Source of the DNA: Paenibacillus sp. NAIST15-1
GTDB taxonomy: Bacteria > Bacillota > Bacilli > Paenibacillales > Paenibacillaceae
Reading direction: 5' to 3'
Length of the DNA: 64,000 nucleotides
Assembly: GCF_001894745.1 (NCBI RefSeq)
Contig: NZ_BBYF01000018.1
Span: 62,001 to 126,000, forward strand
Each line of letters starts with the position of its first letter. Position 1 is the stretch's first letter. Below, piece after piece: positions 30,690 through 39,916 of the stretch. A program made the position numbers and the translations under genes. The notes beneath the pieces are model-generated. The model ran no database searches and was not told the DNA's origin. It saw only the letters and a list, made by a program, of their open reading frames with translations.

Positions 30690-32159
30690 TTATACCGGAA
30701 CTCCCTCGCATTCGTCGACCGAAGCAAGCGGCAGCCAAATGATGAACGTCGTCCCCTCATTTGGCTTCGTGACTACTTCCACAGAACCGCGGTGCTCATC
30801 AATGATCCATTTCGCGATCGACAGACCGAGTCCCGTTCCGGAAGTAACGCCGCGAGATACGTCAGCACGATAGAATCGCTCAAAGATATACGGAACTTCC
30901 TTCTGATTCATGCCCATTCCCGTATCTTGCACCTTCAAGCCAATTTGCTCGTCCTGAATAATCGCATCCAGACGCACAAACCCGCCATCCGTGTATTTGA
31001 ATGCATTCTCGATGAAGATGAACAGCATCTGCTGCAAATAATCTTTGTTGCCGTATACCACTTTCTGTTCGATTGCTGCTATATCTCCTAGAATCCATTC
31101 GGCCTTGCGCGGCAAGAATTGCGCTCTGCGCACAACTTCCTCAACGAGCGACTTCAATTCAATCATCGACTTCTCCATCACATAACCGGCATCCGCCCGA
31201 GCCAGTGACAGCATATCATTGATGAGCCTGCTCATTCGACGCGATTCATCTGCTATGTCGCTTAACGCCTCCATAGACATTTGCTGCTTGTCTACTTCTG
31301 TTAACGCCAGTGTCCCGCTTTCTTGCAGCCACATCTTCTCAAGCAGATCAACATTTCCCCGAATCGTAGTCAGCGGAGTGCGCAGTTCATGCGATGCATC
31401 AGATACGAATCTCCGCTGTGCCCGGTATGCCTCGTCAAGCTCATTATAGAAGGCTTCCATTCGCCCAAGCATGCTGTTAATACGGTCAGTCAATTGACCA
31501 ACCTCATCATCCGGCGGCCCGACACGCGGAATTCTTACACTGAGATCCGCACCCTTCTGAACCCGGTCTGTCGCTTTAATAATGTTCTCAATCGGACGTA
31601 AAGATTTCTGCGCCAAGAAGAGCCCTAGTGAGAACGCCAGTACAACGGTAACCATGGACGCAACAACGAGAATACTCCTCAGTTCACGCATAAATCGAGC
31701 CTCATGTCCGGTAAAGGCAGCGACCTGTACAGCTCCGATGATCGTATCATTGTTCTCCAGCTTCAGCAGCTTCTCATACACGAGAAATTGAAACGATTGC
31801 ACCTCAACCTTTCGTATGCCTGCTTTAATTTGGCTTGGATTCGACGGAACAGGCAGCTTCAGATTAAGGGACTTCAAGTTATCAGAACGAATTAGCTTGC
31901 CTGAACTGAAGTTAATCGTCTGAAAAAACACTTCCTCATTATTTAACCGATTAGACTGCTGAACATCCCAATTCAGCTGGGAACGTTCCCAATCGATAGA
32001 GGGGAGGATATACAATTGATCCATCTGGTTGGAAATGCGGGTCTTAATATCTTTATAGATGTTGTAGTCGACAAATGTATAAATCGCAATCCCGAACAAA
32101 AATAAGGTAAAGGCAAGCAAAGCCGAATACCAGACTGTAAGCCGCAAGCGAATTGACAT
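30690..32159 (-). CDS. Sensor histidine kinase (HAMP, HisKA, HATPase)
   Basis: This 489-residue membrane kinase has TM1 at about 10-32, an extracytoplasmic sensor region (about 33-160), TM2 around 162-185, then HAMP ([23 protein letters not shown]). The HisKA box is [19 protein letters not shown], and the ATP-binding boxes include an N-box [13 protein letters not shown] and [12 protein letters not shown]. It begins 4 bp after the response-regulator gene, so the two form one transcription unit. The architecture resembles ArlS/CssS-type kinases. Proximity to htrA suggests envelope stress, but the signal is not readable. Confidence 0.93.
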   Translation of the reverse strand: MSIRLRLTVWYSALLAFTLFLFGIAIYTFVDYNIYKDIKTRISNQMDQLYILPSIDWERSQLNWDVQQSNRLNNEEVFFQTINFSSGKLIRSDNLKSLNLKLPVPSNPSQIKAGIRKVEVQSFQFLVYEKLLKLENNDTIIGAVQVAAFTGHEARFMRELRSILVVASMVTVVLAFSLGLFLAQKSLRPIENIIKATDRVQKGADLSVRIPRVGPPDDEVGQLTDRINSMLGRMEAFYNELDEAYRAQRRFVSDASHELRTPLTTIRGNVDLLEKMWLQESGTLALTEVDKQQMSMEALSDIADESRRMSRLINDMLSLARADAGYVMEKSMIELKSLVEEVVRRAQFLPRKAEWILGDIAAIEQKVVYGNKDYLQQMLFIFIENAFKYTDGGFVRLDAIIQDEQIGLKVQDTGMGMNQKEVPYIFERFYRADVSRGVTSGTGLGLSIAKWIIDEHRGSVEVVTKPNEGTTFIIWLPLASVDECEGVPV

Positions 32160-32163
32160 CGAT

Positions 32164-32853
32164 CTAACTGTCCCCTCTCAGTACATAGCCCGTCCCACGG
32201 ATCGTTAATATGATGCGTTTGCCTCCATGCTCCTCTGTCTTCTGACGAAGCATGGCAATATATACTTCCAACACATTGGATTCACCGCTGTAATCATATC
32301 CCCATATCTTCTCCATAATCATATCGCGCGGCAGTACCCGCTTCGGGTTCTGCATGAATAGATGGAGCAGTTCAAATTCCTTCGCTGTAAGCTCGATCGC
32401 CTTGCCGTCCCGCTGTACTTCACGTGTATGTAAGTCCAGCACAATATCCTCGAATGTTAGGCGATGCGATCCCCCTTCACTATCACTGCGACGCCGCAAC
32501 AGGGCACGGACACGTGCAAGCAGCTCTTCAAGTGCAAACGGCTTGACCAAGTAATCATCCGCCCCGTTATCAAGCCCCTTCACGCGATCCTGCACCTCAT
32601 CCTTAGCCGTCAGCATGAGCACAGGCACACTGCTGCCCCCTTCTCGCATGCGGCGGCATACTTCCCATCCATCAACTTCGGGCATCATGACGTCCAATAT
32701 GACCATGTCTGGTTCATGCAGCATCATGTCCCGCAGCCCTTCCGATCCATTCGAAGCCGTACGTACCTCGTACCCTTCGAACACCAACCCCCTTCGAAGC
32801 ATGGAGGTAATTTTCTCATCATCATCAATTACCAGTATCGTTGATCGCATCAT
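32164..32853 (-). CDS. OmpR-family response regulator
   Basis: This 229-residue regulator has a receiver domain with acidic pocket DDDE, phospho-acceptor Asp in MVILDVMMPEVDGW, Thr in MLTAKDE and Lys in YLVKPF. A C-terminal winged helix (TAKEFELLHLFMQNPKRVL; VYIAMLRQK; RGTGYVLRG) follows. ATG 32851-32853 is favoured because AGGGG lies six bases upstream; adjacent ATGs at 32850 and 32859 are alternatives. It is paired with the downstream kinase. The htrA terminator separates it from htrA. Confidence 0.93.
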   Translation of the reverse strand: MMRSTILVIDDDEKITSMLRRGLVFEGYEVRTASNGSEGLRDMMLHEPDMVILDVMMPEVDGWEVCRRMREGGSSVPVLMLTAKDEVQDRVKGLDNGADDYLVKPFALEELLARVRALLRRRSDSEGGSHRLTFEDIVLDLHTREVQRDGKAIELTAKEFELLHLFMQNPKRVLPRDMIMEKIWGYDYSGESNVLEVYIAMLRQKTEEHGGKRIILTIRGTGYVLRGDS

Positions 32854-32920
32854 ACTCATCCCCTTTTTCCGATTTCCATCAAATATGCAAATCATTTGTT
32901 ATTCTGCCAATAAAGCGAAA

Positions 32921-32958
32921 AGGAAGCCAGAAATCGCATAAGCCATTCTGTGCTTCCT
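32921..32958 (-). terminator. Terminator after htrA
   Basis: Minus-strand stem AGGAAGCACAGAA / TTTCTGGCTTCCT (one bulge) is followed by TTTTCG. Confidence 0.65.
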
Positions 32959-33025
32959 ATCTTTATCCTTGGGGGGATGCGTCCTTCAAGTGCCATTGCT
33001 CATGTCGTGACGCACTCCCTTCCCC

Positions 33026-34675
33026 TTATTGCTGCAATTGTTTCGTGAATTTGTTCTTATCGCCAATCTTCACACTTACATCAATCGACTTGCCGTTGCG
33101 TACGACTTGAAGCTTAACGGTATCGCCAACCTTCTTCTTGCTAATCTGTTCAATTAGCTCTTCCTTGGTTGTATATTTAGTCCCATCCATACCGGTAATG
33201 ATATCATATGCGCGCAAATCTGCCTCATAAGAAGGGGTGCCGAACAACACTTCGCTCACGAGAGACCCCTTAATTAAATTCATACCTAATCGGTCTGCAA
33301 TATCATCTGTCATCGTAATGAGTGTTGCACCGATAAACGGCAGAGGCTCCTTCGCAATCTCGCGTTTATTCTTCAAATCCTCGACAACCTTACTCATCAC
33401 ATTCGATGGAATCGCGAATCCAATTCCTTGCGCCTGGCGACTTACCGCTACATTCATGCCGATAACTTCGCCCTGCATGTTCAACAACGGACCGCCAGAG
33501 TTACCAGGGTTGATCGATGCATCTGTCTGAAGCAAGTGTTGGTATTCACGAGCGCTGCCGTTATCGTCAACATTGATTTTGCGTTCGCGTGCACTAAGTA
33601 CACCAACAGTAACCGTATGATCGAATCCAGACGGGTTGCCGATTGCAACAAGCCAATCTCCGATTTGAGTTGCATCAGAATTGCCAAGGCTAACAGTAGG
33701 AAGATCGCCCTTGCTTTCAATCTTCAGTACAGCCAAATCCAAGTCTTTGCTATGTCCAAGCAGTTCTGCCTTAATCGGCTCCTTGTTTCCTTCCACCTGT
33801 ACCTGAATCGCCTCCGCACCTTCAATCACGTGCTGATTCGTCAATATATAACCGTCTTTATCAAAAATGAACCCTGTACCGATTCCAAGAGGCTGCAGCT
33901 TCGGCTTCACATCCTGGCGGGAATTGTCATTCCCATAGCCGTCTCCGAAGAATTGGCGGAAGAACGGGTCATCCATCCACGGATTGCTGCCACCACCGCT
34001 TTGCCCTCTTGTCGTTCCGAATGTCTCGATCTTCACGACAGCAGGACTAGCTTTTTTAAATACATCCGCTACACTGTTCGAGCCGTTCGGCAGCGTAGTT
34101 CCAGGCCCATTGGTCTGCACCGCATTCGCACCTGCCGCACTGCTTCCAGCCCCCTCGCCAGCAAGCGCCGTTCCTCCTGTAAACAGGTTCGTCTTGTCAG
34201 CCGTAATCATAAGCGCCGTAATGACGAGTGCTCCTGCCATGAAGGAAGCAAATATTGCCTTGAAGGAAGTCCCTCTCTTGCGCTTCGAATCCTTGAAGTT
34301 CCAATCACCTTGTGGCGGAGCAGATTGGCCTCCCCCGTCACCACGCATATTCGGAGCCGTATATCCACTCGCTTGAGCCCCTCCCTGCTGCGTAGCACTG
34401 GAGAACGGAAGCGGCTTAACCGGATTCGGCGGCGTTACCTGCACATCATTCATACGTCCAGTCGGATCTGTCGAAGTTGTGGTTCTCGAAGGTTCTTCTT
34501 GTTTTACGGATTGATAAGGGCCGTAGGCGTAGTAGTAACGTTCATTTTGCTTGCCCAGTTCCTGTTCTTCACTCAGGCTGTCATCGCGCTCTTGTCGAGC
34601 AGCGCTGTCGTCTGATGCTGATGTATGAGAATCCTTGTCGGATGCACCAAATAAATTGCGTTTTTGTTCGTCCAT
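33026..34675 (-). CDS. htrA: HtrA/DegP-type S1C serine protease with PDZ domain
   Basis: This 549-residue membrane-anchored protease handles misfolded envelope proteins. A long acidic cytoplasmic N-terminus (1-130) precedes one membrane segment (about 139-158). The trypsin-like domain has His282 (TNQHVIEGA), Asp313 (DLDLAVLK) and Ser393 (NPGNSGGPL), and one C-terminal PDZ domain follows (about 440-540). A Gly/Asn-rich loop (225-255) precedes the catalytic core. The start has TAGGAGG upstream. It lies between liaR and a two-component pair, in an envelope-stress neighbourhood. A perfect inverted repeat at 34881-34912 and the liaR terminator lie upstream. Confidence 0.94.
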   Translation of the reverse strand: MDEQKRNLFGASDKDSHTSASDDSAARQERDDSLSEEQELGKQNERYYYAYGPYQSVKQEEPSRTTTSTDPTGRMNDVQVTPPNPVKPLPFSSATQQGGAQASGYTAPNMRGDGGGQSAPPQGDWNFKDSKRKRGTSFKAIFASFMAGALVITALMITADKTNLFTGGTALAGEGAGSSAAGANAVQTNGPGTTLPNGSNSVADVFKKASPAVVKIETFGTTRGQSGGGSNPWMDDPFFRQFFGDGYGNDNSRQDVKPKLQPLGIGTGFIFDKDGYILTNQHVIEGAEAIQVQVEGNKEPIKAELLGHSKDLDLAVLKIESKGDLPTVSLGNSDATQIGDWLVAIGNPSGFDHTVTVGVLSARERKINVDDNGSAREYQHLLQTDASINPGNSGGPLLNMQGEVIGMNVAVSRQAQGIGFAIPSNVMSKVVEDLKNKREIAKEPLPFIGATLITMTDDIADRLGMNLIKGSLVSEVLFGTPSYEADLRAYDIITGMDGTKYTTKEELIEQISKKKVGDTVKLQVVRNGKSIDVSVKIGDKNKFTKQLQQ

Positions 34676-34813
34676 TTTGCCTACCTCCTAATGTACTCGT
34701 ATCAAATGAAGTATCGTAATGATATGTTTATATAATGGACGATAAACCTTAATCCTAGCTTAAAAACAATATAAAACACCATAAAAGATGATAATACAAA
34801 AGTTCGACAAAAA

Positions 34814-34833
34814 AACAGGCCCTTCGGCCTGTT
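34814..34833 (-). terminator. Terminator of the liaFSR operon
   Basis: A perfect 8-bp stem AACAGGCC/GGCCTGTT with a 4-nt loop is followed by TTTTTG on the minus strand, 131 bp after liaR. Confidence 0.88.
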
Positions 34834-34880
34834 CTGCAATTCCTGTCGACGCAATAAACAGCACAGTTCAAATCTGTTAG

Positions 34881-34912
34881 TGTCTAGACCTAGAATATCA
34901 TATATCTAGACA
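34881..34912. repeat. Perfect inverted repeat between liaR and its terminator
   Basis: TGTCTAGA and TCTAGACA are separated by 16 AT-rich bases. It lies in the liaR 3' untranslated region. It has no T run, so it is not a terminator; it could be an RNA stem or a protein site. Confidence 0.5.
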
Positions 34913-34964
34913 ACTGAGACCATCACGTTCACAACTACTACGTCTATTTACAGGATAGACGAAA

Positions 34965-35630
34965 TTATTCGTTTTTAACCCACCCTTTACGATGAGCGAA
35001 CACTGCAAGCTGTGTACGATCCTGCAGCTCACACTTCATAAGTAGGTTCGATACATGTGTCTTAACCGTCTTGATGCTGATATGGAGCTCATCTGCAATA
35101 TCCTTGTTCGTCTTGCCATCAGCAATAAGCAGCAGCACTTCCTTCTCCCGCTCCGTCAGTCCCTCGTCATCCGGCTGAGCTGCACGCTTGCGCAGTCCAC
35201 GGGTCAATGCCTGCGATACTTCACCACTCATGACCGGTCTGCCCTGCAGCGCGCCACGAATCGCGTATACCAGTTCTTCAGCCGACACCGTCTTGAGCAC
35301 ATAACTGACTGCCCCCGCCTGAATCGCTTCGACAACCTGCTCATCTTCCATGAAGCTGGTCAGCATGACAATTCGCAAATTCGGAAACTGAGCGATAAGC
35401 TCTCTTGTCGTCTCTACCCCGTTCAAGTCAGGCATCATTAAGTCCATAAGGATTAAATCAGGCAATGGCTCATTCCGACCAGCCATCGCTTGTATGGCAG
35501 CAATCGCTTCTCTACCACCGCTAGCCTCACCAATTACTTCAATCTCCGGATCGAGCATTAAGTAAGTTTGAAGACCTAGCCGCACCATTTCATGATCGTC
35601 CACAAGAAATACAGATGTCCTATCCCCCAA
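34965..35630 (-). CDS. liaR: NarL-family response regulator LiaR
   Basis: This 221-residue regulator has a receiver domain (VDDHEMVRLGL; phospho-Asp in LILMDLMMPDLNG; YVLKT) and a LuxR-type HTH (LTEREKEVLLLIADGKTNKDIA; ISIKTVKTHVSNLL). The start is TTG (35628-35630), with GGGAGG eight bases upstream; the next in-frame ATG would remove the phospho-acceptor pocket. It lies 26 bp after liaS in the liaFSR envelope-stress operon. It probably activates its own operon via a site upstream of liaF. Confidence 0.93.
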   Translation of the reverse strand: MGDRTSVFLVDDHEMVRLGLQTYLMLDPEIEVIGEASGGREAIAAIQAMAGRNEPLPDLILMDLMMPDLNGVETTRELIAQFPNLRIVMLTSFMEDEQVVEAIQAGAVSYVLKTVSAEELVYAIRGALQGRPVMSGEVSQALTRGLRKRAAQPDDEGLTEREKEVLLLIADGKTNKDIADELHISIKTVKTHVSNLLMKCELQDRTQLAVFAHRKGWVKNE

Positions 35631-35656
35631 CCGATTCGCCTCCCGTCCGTTCTCCG

Positions 35657-36742
35657 TTACTTATACATTTCTGTATTGGAATGACCTCCGTCATTTGACT
35701 GCTCTTCTATTTCTTCAAATCGAGGGATATGTACGCGTATTGTCGTTCCCGCTCCCGGACGACTAATGAGATCCATGTGACCGCCAAGCTTATCCACCCG
35801 TTCTCGCATCGTCGTCAGTCCATAGCTCCCTGCCTTGAATGACGCACTCTGAAGATCGAACCCTTGACCATCATCTGCTACAGCAAGAATAATCTGATTC
35901 GGCGTCTCCTGCAGAGTCAAGGTAACCTTCGTCGCCTTCGCGTGCTTAACTACATTGGCCATAGCTTCCTGAATCATTAAGAAGCACTGATGCTCTTTGG
36001 CTTCCGACAATTCACAATTTAATTCAATGTCAATTTTACCTTGCAAGCCATTCTGCCGGCAATAGTCAGGGAACCAGCGTCCCAACGCTTCTTGCAATGT
36101 CTTACCGTCAAGCTCAAGCGGCCGCAGCTGCGCAATCAAGCCGCGCATTTGGCGCTGTGCGGTATGGGACATCTCAACAAGATGGCCAACCACCTTCTTC
36201 GCCCGATCCATATCCATGTCCATAACCTTCGTCAAGGAAGAGGAAGCCATATGAAGCGCAAATAACTGCTGACTGACTGTATCATGCAAATCCCTTGCTA
36301 GACGTCTTCGTTCCTCCAGCACAACAGCTTCGCATTCCCGCTCCCGATCCATCACTTGCTGCTCGGACAACTTCTGCAAGATGCGAAGCTTCTGTTCCAT
36401 CCCGCTTACCATCGTATTGAAGTCTTCATACAAGCGAGCAAATGACTCTTCATCGCCAAGCGGAATCCGCTCTGCCCAATTGCCCTTCATCACCTGCATC
36501 ATGCTATCGTGAAGCACGTCAAGGCGGCGCTGAAGGCGCACGCCTGCGACATAACCCATAATGACCGATACGATGATGACCGTCACAATACCGAACAGCC
36601 ACCAGTTCATCCCACTATACCAGGAACCTCCATAGACGAAGCCAATCCAGAACACACTCATGATAATACAGCCTGAAATCACAAAGGTGAGAAGCAGCTC
36701 CCACTTGACACTCTTCGTGCTGCGAAACCAGCGTGACACCAT
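35657..36742 (-). CDS. liaS: Sensor histidine kinase LiaS
   Basis: This 361-residue intramembrane-sensing kinase has two N-terminal membrane segments with a very short external loop (about 15-70), then HAMP. The HisKA_3 H-box is RRLARDLHDTVSQQLFALHM, and a C-terminal HATPase domain follows (MIQEAMANVVKHAKA; DDGQGFD; GSYGLTTMRERV). A short external loop is characteristic of cell-envelope-stress kinases paired with LiaF. It begins 7 bp after liaF and precedes liaR. Confidence 0.94.
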   Translation of the reverse strand: MVSRWFRSTKSVKWELLLTFVISGCIIMSVFWIGFVYGGSWYSGMNWWLFGIVTVIIVSVIMGYVAGVRLQRRLDVLHDSMMQVMKGNWAERIPLGDEESFARLYEDFNTMVSGMEQKLRILQKLSEQQVMDRERECEAVVLEERRRLARDLHDTVSQQLFALHMASSSLTKVMDMDMDRAKKVVGHLVEMSHTAQRQMRGLIAQLRPLELDGKTLQEALGRWFPDYCRQNGLQGKIDIELNCELSEAKEHQCFLMIQEAMANVVKHAKATKVTLTLQETPNQIILAVADDGQGFDLQSASFKAGSYGLTTMRERVDKLGGHMDLISRPGAGTTIRVHIPRFEEIEEQSNDGGHSNTEMYK

Positions 36743-36749
36743 GATTGCA

Positions 36750-37796
36750 CTACCCCACTTTCATGACCTTTACATCCCCTATGAAGGTACTGACGGAGAT
36801 TTTCACTTTCTTGCCTGCTTCATAATAATAGGGAGTCTCCACTTGCAGATTATTCATGAACCCTTCCTTCTCCTGATTGAATACTCTCACATCGCCAAGG
36901 AAGGAGCTTGAACTTACCACTACACCAAGATCCATATCATTCGGAACATATACTTTCACATCTCCTATAAAAGAAGAAACATTGATCTTCGTCTCGCCGT
37001 ACGACACTTGCGCCTTCGTCAAGTCGATTACCGTGTCACCAATGAAATGCGAGATGTTCATCGGCTTCAATTCCCAATAATCAGAGCCTAAATGAATATC
37101 ACCGATAAAGCCTGACTTGTTCACCGTGTCGAACTTCGATCCCGAGCCCATTGGCGGAGGCGGCGGTGGTGGCGGTGGTACTGATCCCTTATACGAAAAC
37201 GGATCATAATCAGATGATTGGCTTTGATTGCGTCCAAACGGTTCTTTATAGCGTCTGTCGCTATCCCCGCCTACTGCCGAACCAGTCTCATCATATCCCG
37301 GAGGCGGAGGAACATCGGATACACCGTCTTTGTTAAAATGCTTATTAAAGGTCTGATCAAAGTCATCATCAAGCGGACGTGGTTCACTATACGGTCGATC
37401 ATGTTGTCCACCATGTTCATGCCAGTACCCTTCATCCCAACGCTTACGATCACGATACTTGTCTCTATGCCGATTTTTTCGCGGACGAATCAACATCCCT
37501 ACACCGACCATAATGAGGATAAATGGAACGAGCATCCTCATAGCTGAACCAATATCCACCGTCAGAACTCCTAAATTCGATAACTGGAAGTAGCCACCGA
37601 TGGCTAAAAGGATAAGCCCCCAGAACGCCCCCTGTATAAGCGCATTGAATCCCGTTAAGATGAGGATCACCGGCCAAAATGTGCGTATCAATTCCCCAAA
37701 ATCCATATCAATATAACCGAGTTGGTTAAGCATGAAGAAAGCGCCGATCGCAATTAGAAACAACCCTCCCGACCATCTGCCACGCTGATTATTCAT
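36750..37796 (-). CDS. liaF: LiaF-like membrane inhibitor of the LiaRS system
   Basis: This 348-residue membrane protein has four hydrophobic segments in residues 1-105 (LFLIAIGAFFMLNQLGYI type). The C-terminal LiaF domain has repeated SxFIGDV elements (SHFIGDTVID, SSFIGDVKVY, SSFLGDVRVF, STFIGDVKV). Between them is an unusual charged linker of about 115 residues, rich in Arg/Asp, that ends in nine consecutive prolines. GGAGGG precedes the start. LiaF restrains LiaS until envelope stress is present; that role is known for the family. The linker is longer than in Bacillus LiaF and of unknown use. Confidence 0.9.
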   Translation of the reverse strand: MNNQRGRWSGGLFLIAIGAFFMLNQLGYIDMDFGELIRTFWPVILILTGFNALIQGAFWGLILLAIGGYFQLSNLGVLTVDIGSAMRMLVPFILIMVGVGMLIRPRKNRHRDKYRDRKRWDEGYWHEHGGQHDRPYSEPRPLDDDFDQTFNKHFNKDGVSDVPPPPGYDETGSAVGGDSDRRYKEPFGRNQSQSSDYDPFSYKGSVPPPPPPPPPMGSGSKFDTVNKSGFIGDIHLGSDYWELKPMNISHFIGDTVIDLTKAQVSYGETKINVSSFIGDVKVYVPNDMDLGVVVSSSSFLGDVRVFNQEKEGFMNNLQVETPYYYEAGKKVKISVSTFIGDVKVMKVG

Positions 37797-37893
37797 ACGG
37801 TTCCCTCCATTTCTCTACAGTCATTTCATTCATGATGTAGTAATTGTAAGAGAAATCATGTCCATCTACCAGCGACGGAGGAAGGAAGTTTGT

Positions 37894-37911
37894 CTCAGTC
37901 TCGAGACCGAG
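37894..37911 (-). promoter_or_regulatory. Palindrome upstream of liaF (putative LiaR site)
   Basis: The near-palindrome CTCAGTCTCGAGACCGAG lies about 40 bp upstream of a TACAAT -10 candidate for the liaFSR operon, a fitting position for an activator. Binding by LiaR is inferred. Confidence 0.45.
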
Positions 37912-37961
37912 GAGCTGGAAATCAATTACTAATGCTATTTATAAATCCCAAATGAAATGAA

Positions 37962-37989
37962 AATGACTGCCCAAGCAAGGGCAGCCATT
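37962..37989 (-). terminator. Terminator after the SASP-like gene
   Basis: An 11-bp stem AATGGCTGCCC / GGGCAGTCATT (one G-U) with a 6-nt loop is followed by TTCATTTC on the minus strand. Confidence 0.7.
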
Positions 37990-38038
37990 CGTTACGATGC
38001 TTGGCTGAGTCTATAACTCGCCACTGCATCTTGGTGTA

Positions 38039-38227
38039 TTATTGTTGTTGATCAGCTTCCTGCACTTTTTGCACGATGCCTTTTTCTGTTCCTTTTACAG
38101 CACCTGCTGTAGGAGCAACCTCTTGGCCAAACTCAATGTCAGCAGCGTTGCTTTGGGCTGCAAACTCACCAGAAGTGTACTTCGCGTTAGCAGGTTGCAT
38201 GCGGTTCGCTTTGTTGTTCTTCGGCAT
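38039..38227 (-). CDS. Small acid-soluble spore protein, gamma-type-like
   Basis: This 62-residue hydrophilic protein is rich in Ala, Gln, Asn and Lys, with no hydrophobic core. Its segment AKYTSGEFAAQSNAADIEFGQE recalls the NxxSGxxxxEFASET repeats of gamma-type SASPs, which serve as amino-acid stores in spores. There is only one such unit here. ATG 38225-38227 is chosen because AGGAGG lies nine bases before it. It is a single gene with its own terminator. The SASP call is plausible but rests on composition and one motif. Confidence 0.65.
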   Translation of the reverse strand: MPKNNKANRMQPANAKYTSGEFAAQSNAADIEFGQEVAPTAGAVKGTEKGIVQKVQEADQQQ

Positions 38228-38366
38228 TTCCATTCACCTCCTGCATCTCCGCGTTTCGGCGGGTCAAATTCAGAAACTTGCGTTCCTACAGGAGATATTA
38301 TGCTTAGCGCAGCACTCGATTATTCGAATGCACACCCCTAGCGCTCATCATGAAACAAAGCCCCAA

Positions 38367-39191
38367 TTAGAGCATGGACTCCGGAATCCCTTTATTTTTA
38401 AAGACAGCTGCATTCAATTCATCCAGCATTTGTTCCGATACTTTTCCATTGCCGCGTTTAATTAGCTTGACTTCCACTTCTTTCTTGCCCCACTGCCCGT
38501 ATACCTGCTTCTTTGTATGGAAGAATAGATCAAGCTTCTTGCCCTTAATTTTGCCACCAATATCCGTTACAATCCCATATCCATATCCCGGAATATAGAG
38601 GATGCTTCCTAATGGAAATACGGATAAATCCGCTGCGATCGTGGACACATAGTCTCGACGCACTTTAACACCGGAATAGGTAATCCCGTACTCTGGATGC
38701 CCCGGCTCCTTGCCAGTTGATTCAGCTCCTGCCGTATAGCCAGTAGCAACTACCTTTACCGAGCGAATGATGCGCTCTTGTTGAGGAGCAAGCTCAGCAG
38801 CCGTGAATGTCAGTTTGGCCGCTGCAACCGCAACATGTGGACGTTCCTGCTCTTCCTTCACCTTCTGCTTTACTGTCGGCAAAGGCTGCACATACACGAG
38901 CGGCAGTGCTTCAGTTGTGGCGTTCGAGGTCCAGGTCAATTTCTGCGTTTGCTGCACCTGTGAGGAAGCATGGGTGGACAACGATGCTTGTGTTAACGCC
39001 CCTTGTTGATATGCACCCGTCTCTGTCGTCCACGCTTGGACAGACATTGGAGCTATAAGCATACCCGCTGCTACACATAGCATCGCTCCTGCAATACCTA
39101 ACGACAACCTTGTGAATACGATAGCGCGCTTATCCGATCTCGATGTCATGTTTCCCTTCCGTTCCGAACTTGTAGTCGATATTGTAAACAT
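38367..39191 (-). CDS. Secreted 3D-domain cell-wall protein (YuiC/YocH-like)
   Basis: This 274-residue exported protein has a hydrophobic signal segment (about 28-52, ending near VQAW), an Ala/Gln/Thr-rich spacer, and a C-terminal 3D (three-aspartate) domain. The domain has [41 protein letters not shown] and KLDLFFHT; the Asp residues in AAD, TDIG and LDLF give the domain its name. Such domains occur in MltA-like lytic transglycosylases acting on peptidoglycan. The start at 39191 has GGAGGGG seven bases upstream and is preferred over ATG 39149. Confidence 0.88.
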   Translation of the reverse strand: MFTISTTSSERKGNMTSRSDKRAIVFTRLSLGIAGAMLCVAAGMLIAPMSVQAWTTETGAYQQGALTQASLSTHASSQVQQTQKLTWTSNATTEALPLVYVQPLPTVKQKVKEEQERPHVAVAAAKLTFTAAELAPQQERIIRSVKVVATGYTAGAESTGKEPGHPEYGITYSGVKVRRDYVSTIAADLSVFPLGSILYIPGYGYGIVTDIGGKIKGKKLDLFFHTKKQVYGQWGKKEVEVKLIKRGNGKVSEQMLDELNAAVFKNKGIPESML

Positions 39192-39257
39192 ATGGTTACC
39201 CCTCCCTTAGTGGGAAGGATGTCCTGCTCATTTCGCTTTTATTCATATTCAACAAAA

Positions 39258-39290
39258 AAAGAACATCCCCGACATTCCGAGACGTTCTTT
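39258..39290 (-). terminator. Terminator after padR
   Basis: Minus-strand stem AAAGAACGTC / GATGTTCTTT (one G-U) is followed by TTTTG, just after the PadR stop. Confidence 0.7.
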
Positions 39291-39302
39291 CGACAACTTC
39301 CA

Positions 39303-39875
39303 TTAATGCAGCTTCTGTACTGGCAAGGGTTCGCCTTTACTGCCTAATTTGCCAGCCAGCGCATCCTCGTGAAGGCTTTTCAGCCAATTCAGTTCCGTTA
39401 CTGTATATTTATAGCCTCCATACAACATATAAAGAACAGAACGGGGAGCGTATGAGATATGCTCTTCATACAGGGCCCACATTCGTTCTGCTTCCTGCTC
39501 ATAATAAGAAATGCGATTCTGAATAATCTCCATAACTATTGACTGATCCGCATACTTCACAAAGGATAGCGCCGCATAAAAGGGATGATTCAAATGAGGC
39601 AGCTTTTTCATTTCTTCAATGAGCAGTTCTTCAAGCTCACGCTTTCCTTTTTCCGTAATGCGATAAATCGTCTTATCCGGGCGAGAGCCACCGCTAACGA
39701 ATTCAGCCTTTTCTATAAATTCGCCTTTGTTTAACTGGTCAATGGCATAATACAGCGACCCGTATTGAATTTTCATATAATTATGCATTTCGCGTTCTTT
39801 CATAGCCTGACTCATCTCATAAGGATGGCGATCTTGCTCCATAAGCAAACCAAGTATGGCCAGCTTCATCGACAT
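39303..39875 (-). CDS. PadR-family transcriptional regulator
   Basis: This 190-residue protein has a winged-helix N-terminus with LAILGLLMEQDRHPYEMSQ, YGSLYYAIDQL and KTIYRITEKGKREL, and a C-terminal helical dimerisation region (Vir_act_alpha_C type, with YYEQEAERMWALYEEH). ATG 39873-39875 is chosen because AGAGGTG precedes it; an upstream extension is unlikely. It lies 41 bp downstream of the DHA2 exporter. The exporter promoter has two identical palindromes that probably bind this protein. Confidence 0.9.
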   Translation of the reverse strand: MSMKLAILGLLMEQDRHPYEMSQAMKEREMHNYMKIQYGSLYYAIDQLNKGEFIEKAEFVSGGSRPDKTIYRITEKGKRELEELLIEEMKKLPHLNHPFYAALSFVKYADQSIVMEIIQNRISYYEQEAERMWALYEEHISYAPRSVLYMLYGGYKYTVTELNWLKSLHEDALAGKLGSKGEPLPVQKLH

Positions 39876-39916
39876 GCGTTCCACCTCTTCCTTCATGAAA
39901 CGACAGCCATTCGCAA

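Noticed and set aside
33428-34615. A 395-codon plus-strand open frame opposite htrA
   Set aside because: It is a shadow frame of a well-supported protease gene, rich in Arg/Cys/His, with no recognisable domain.
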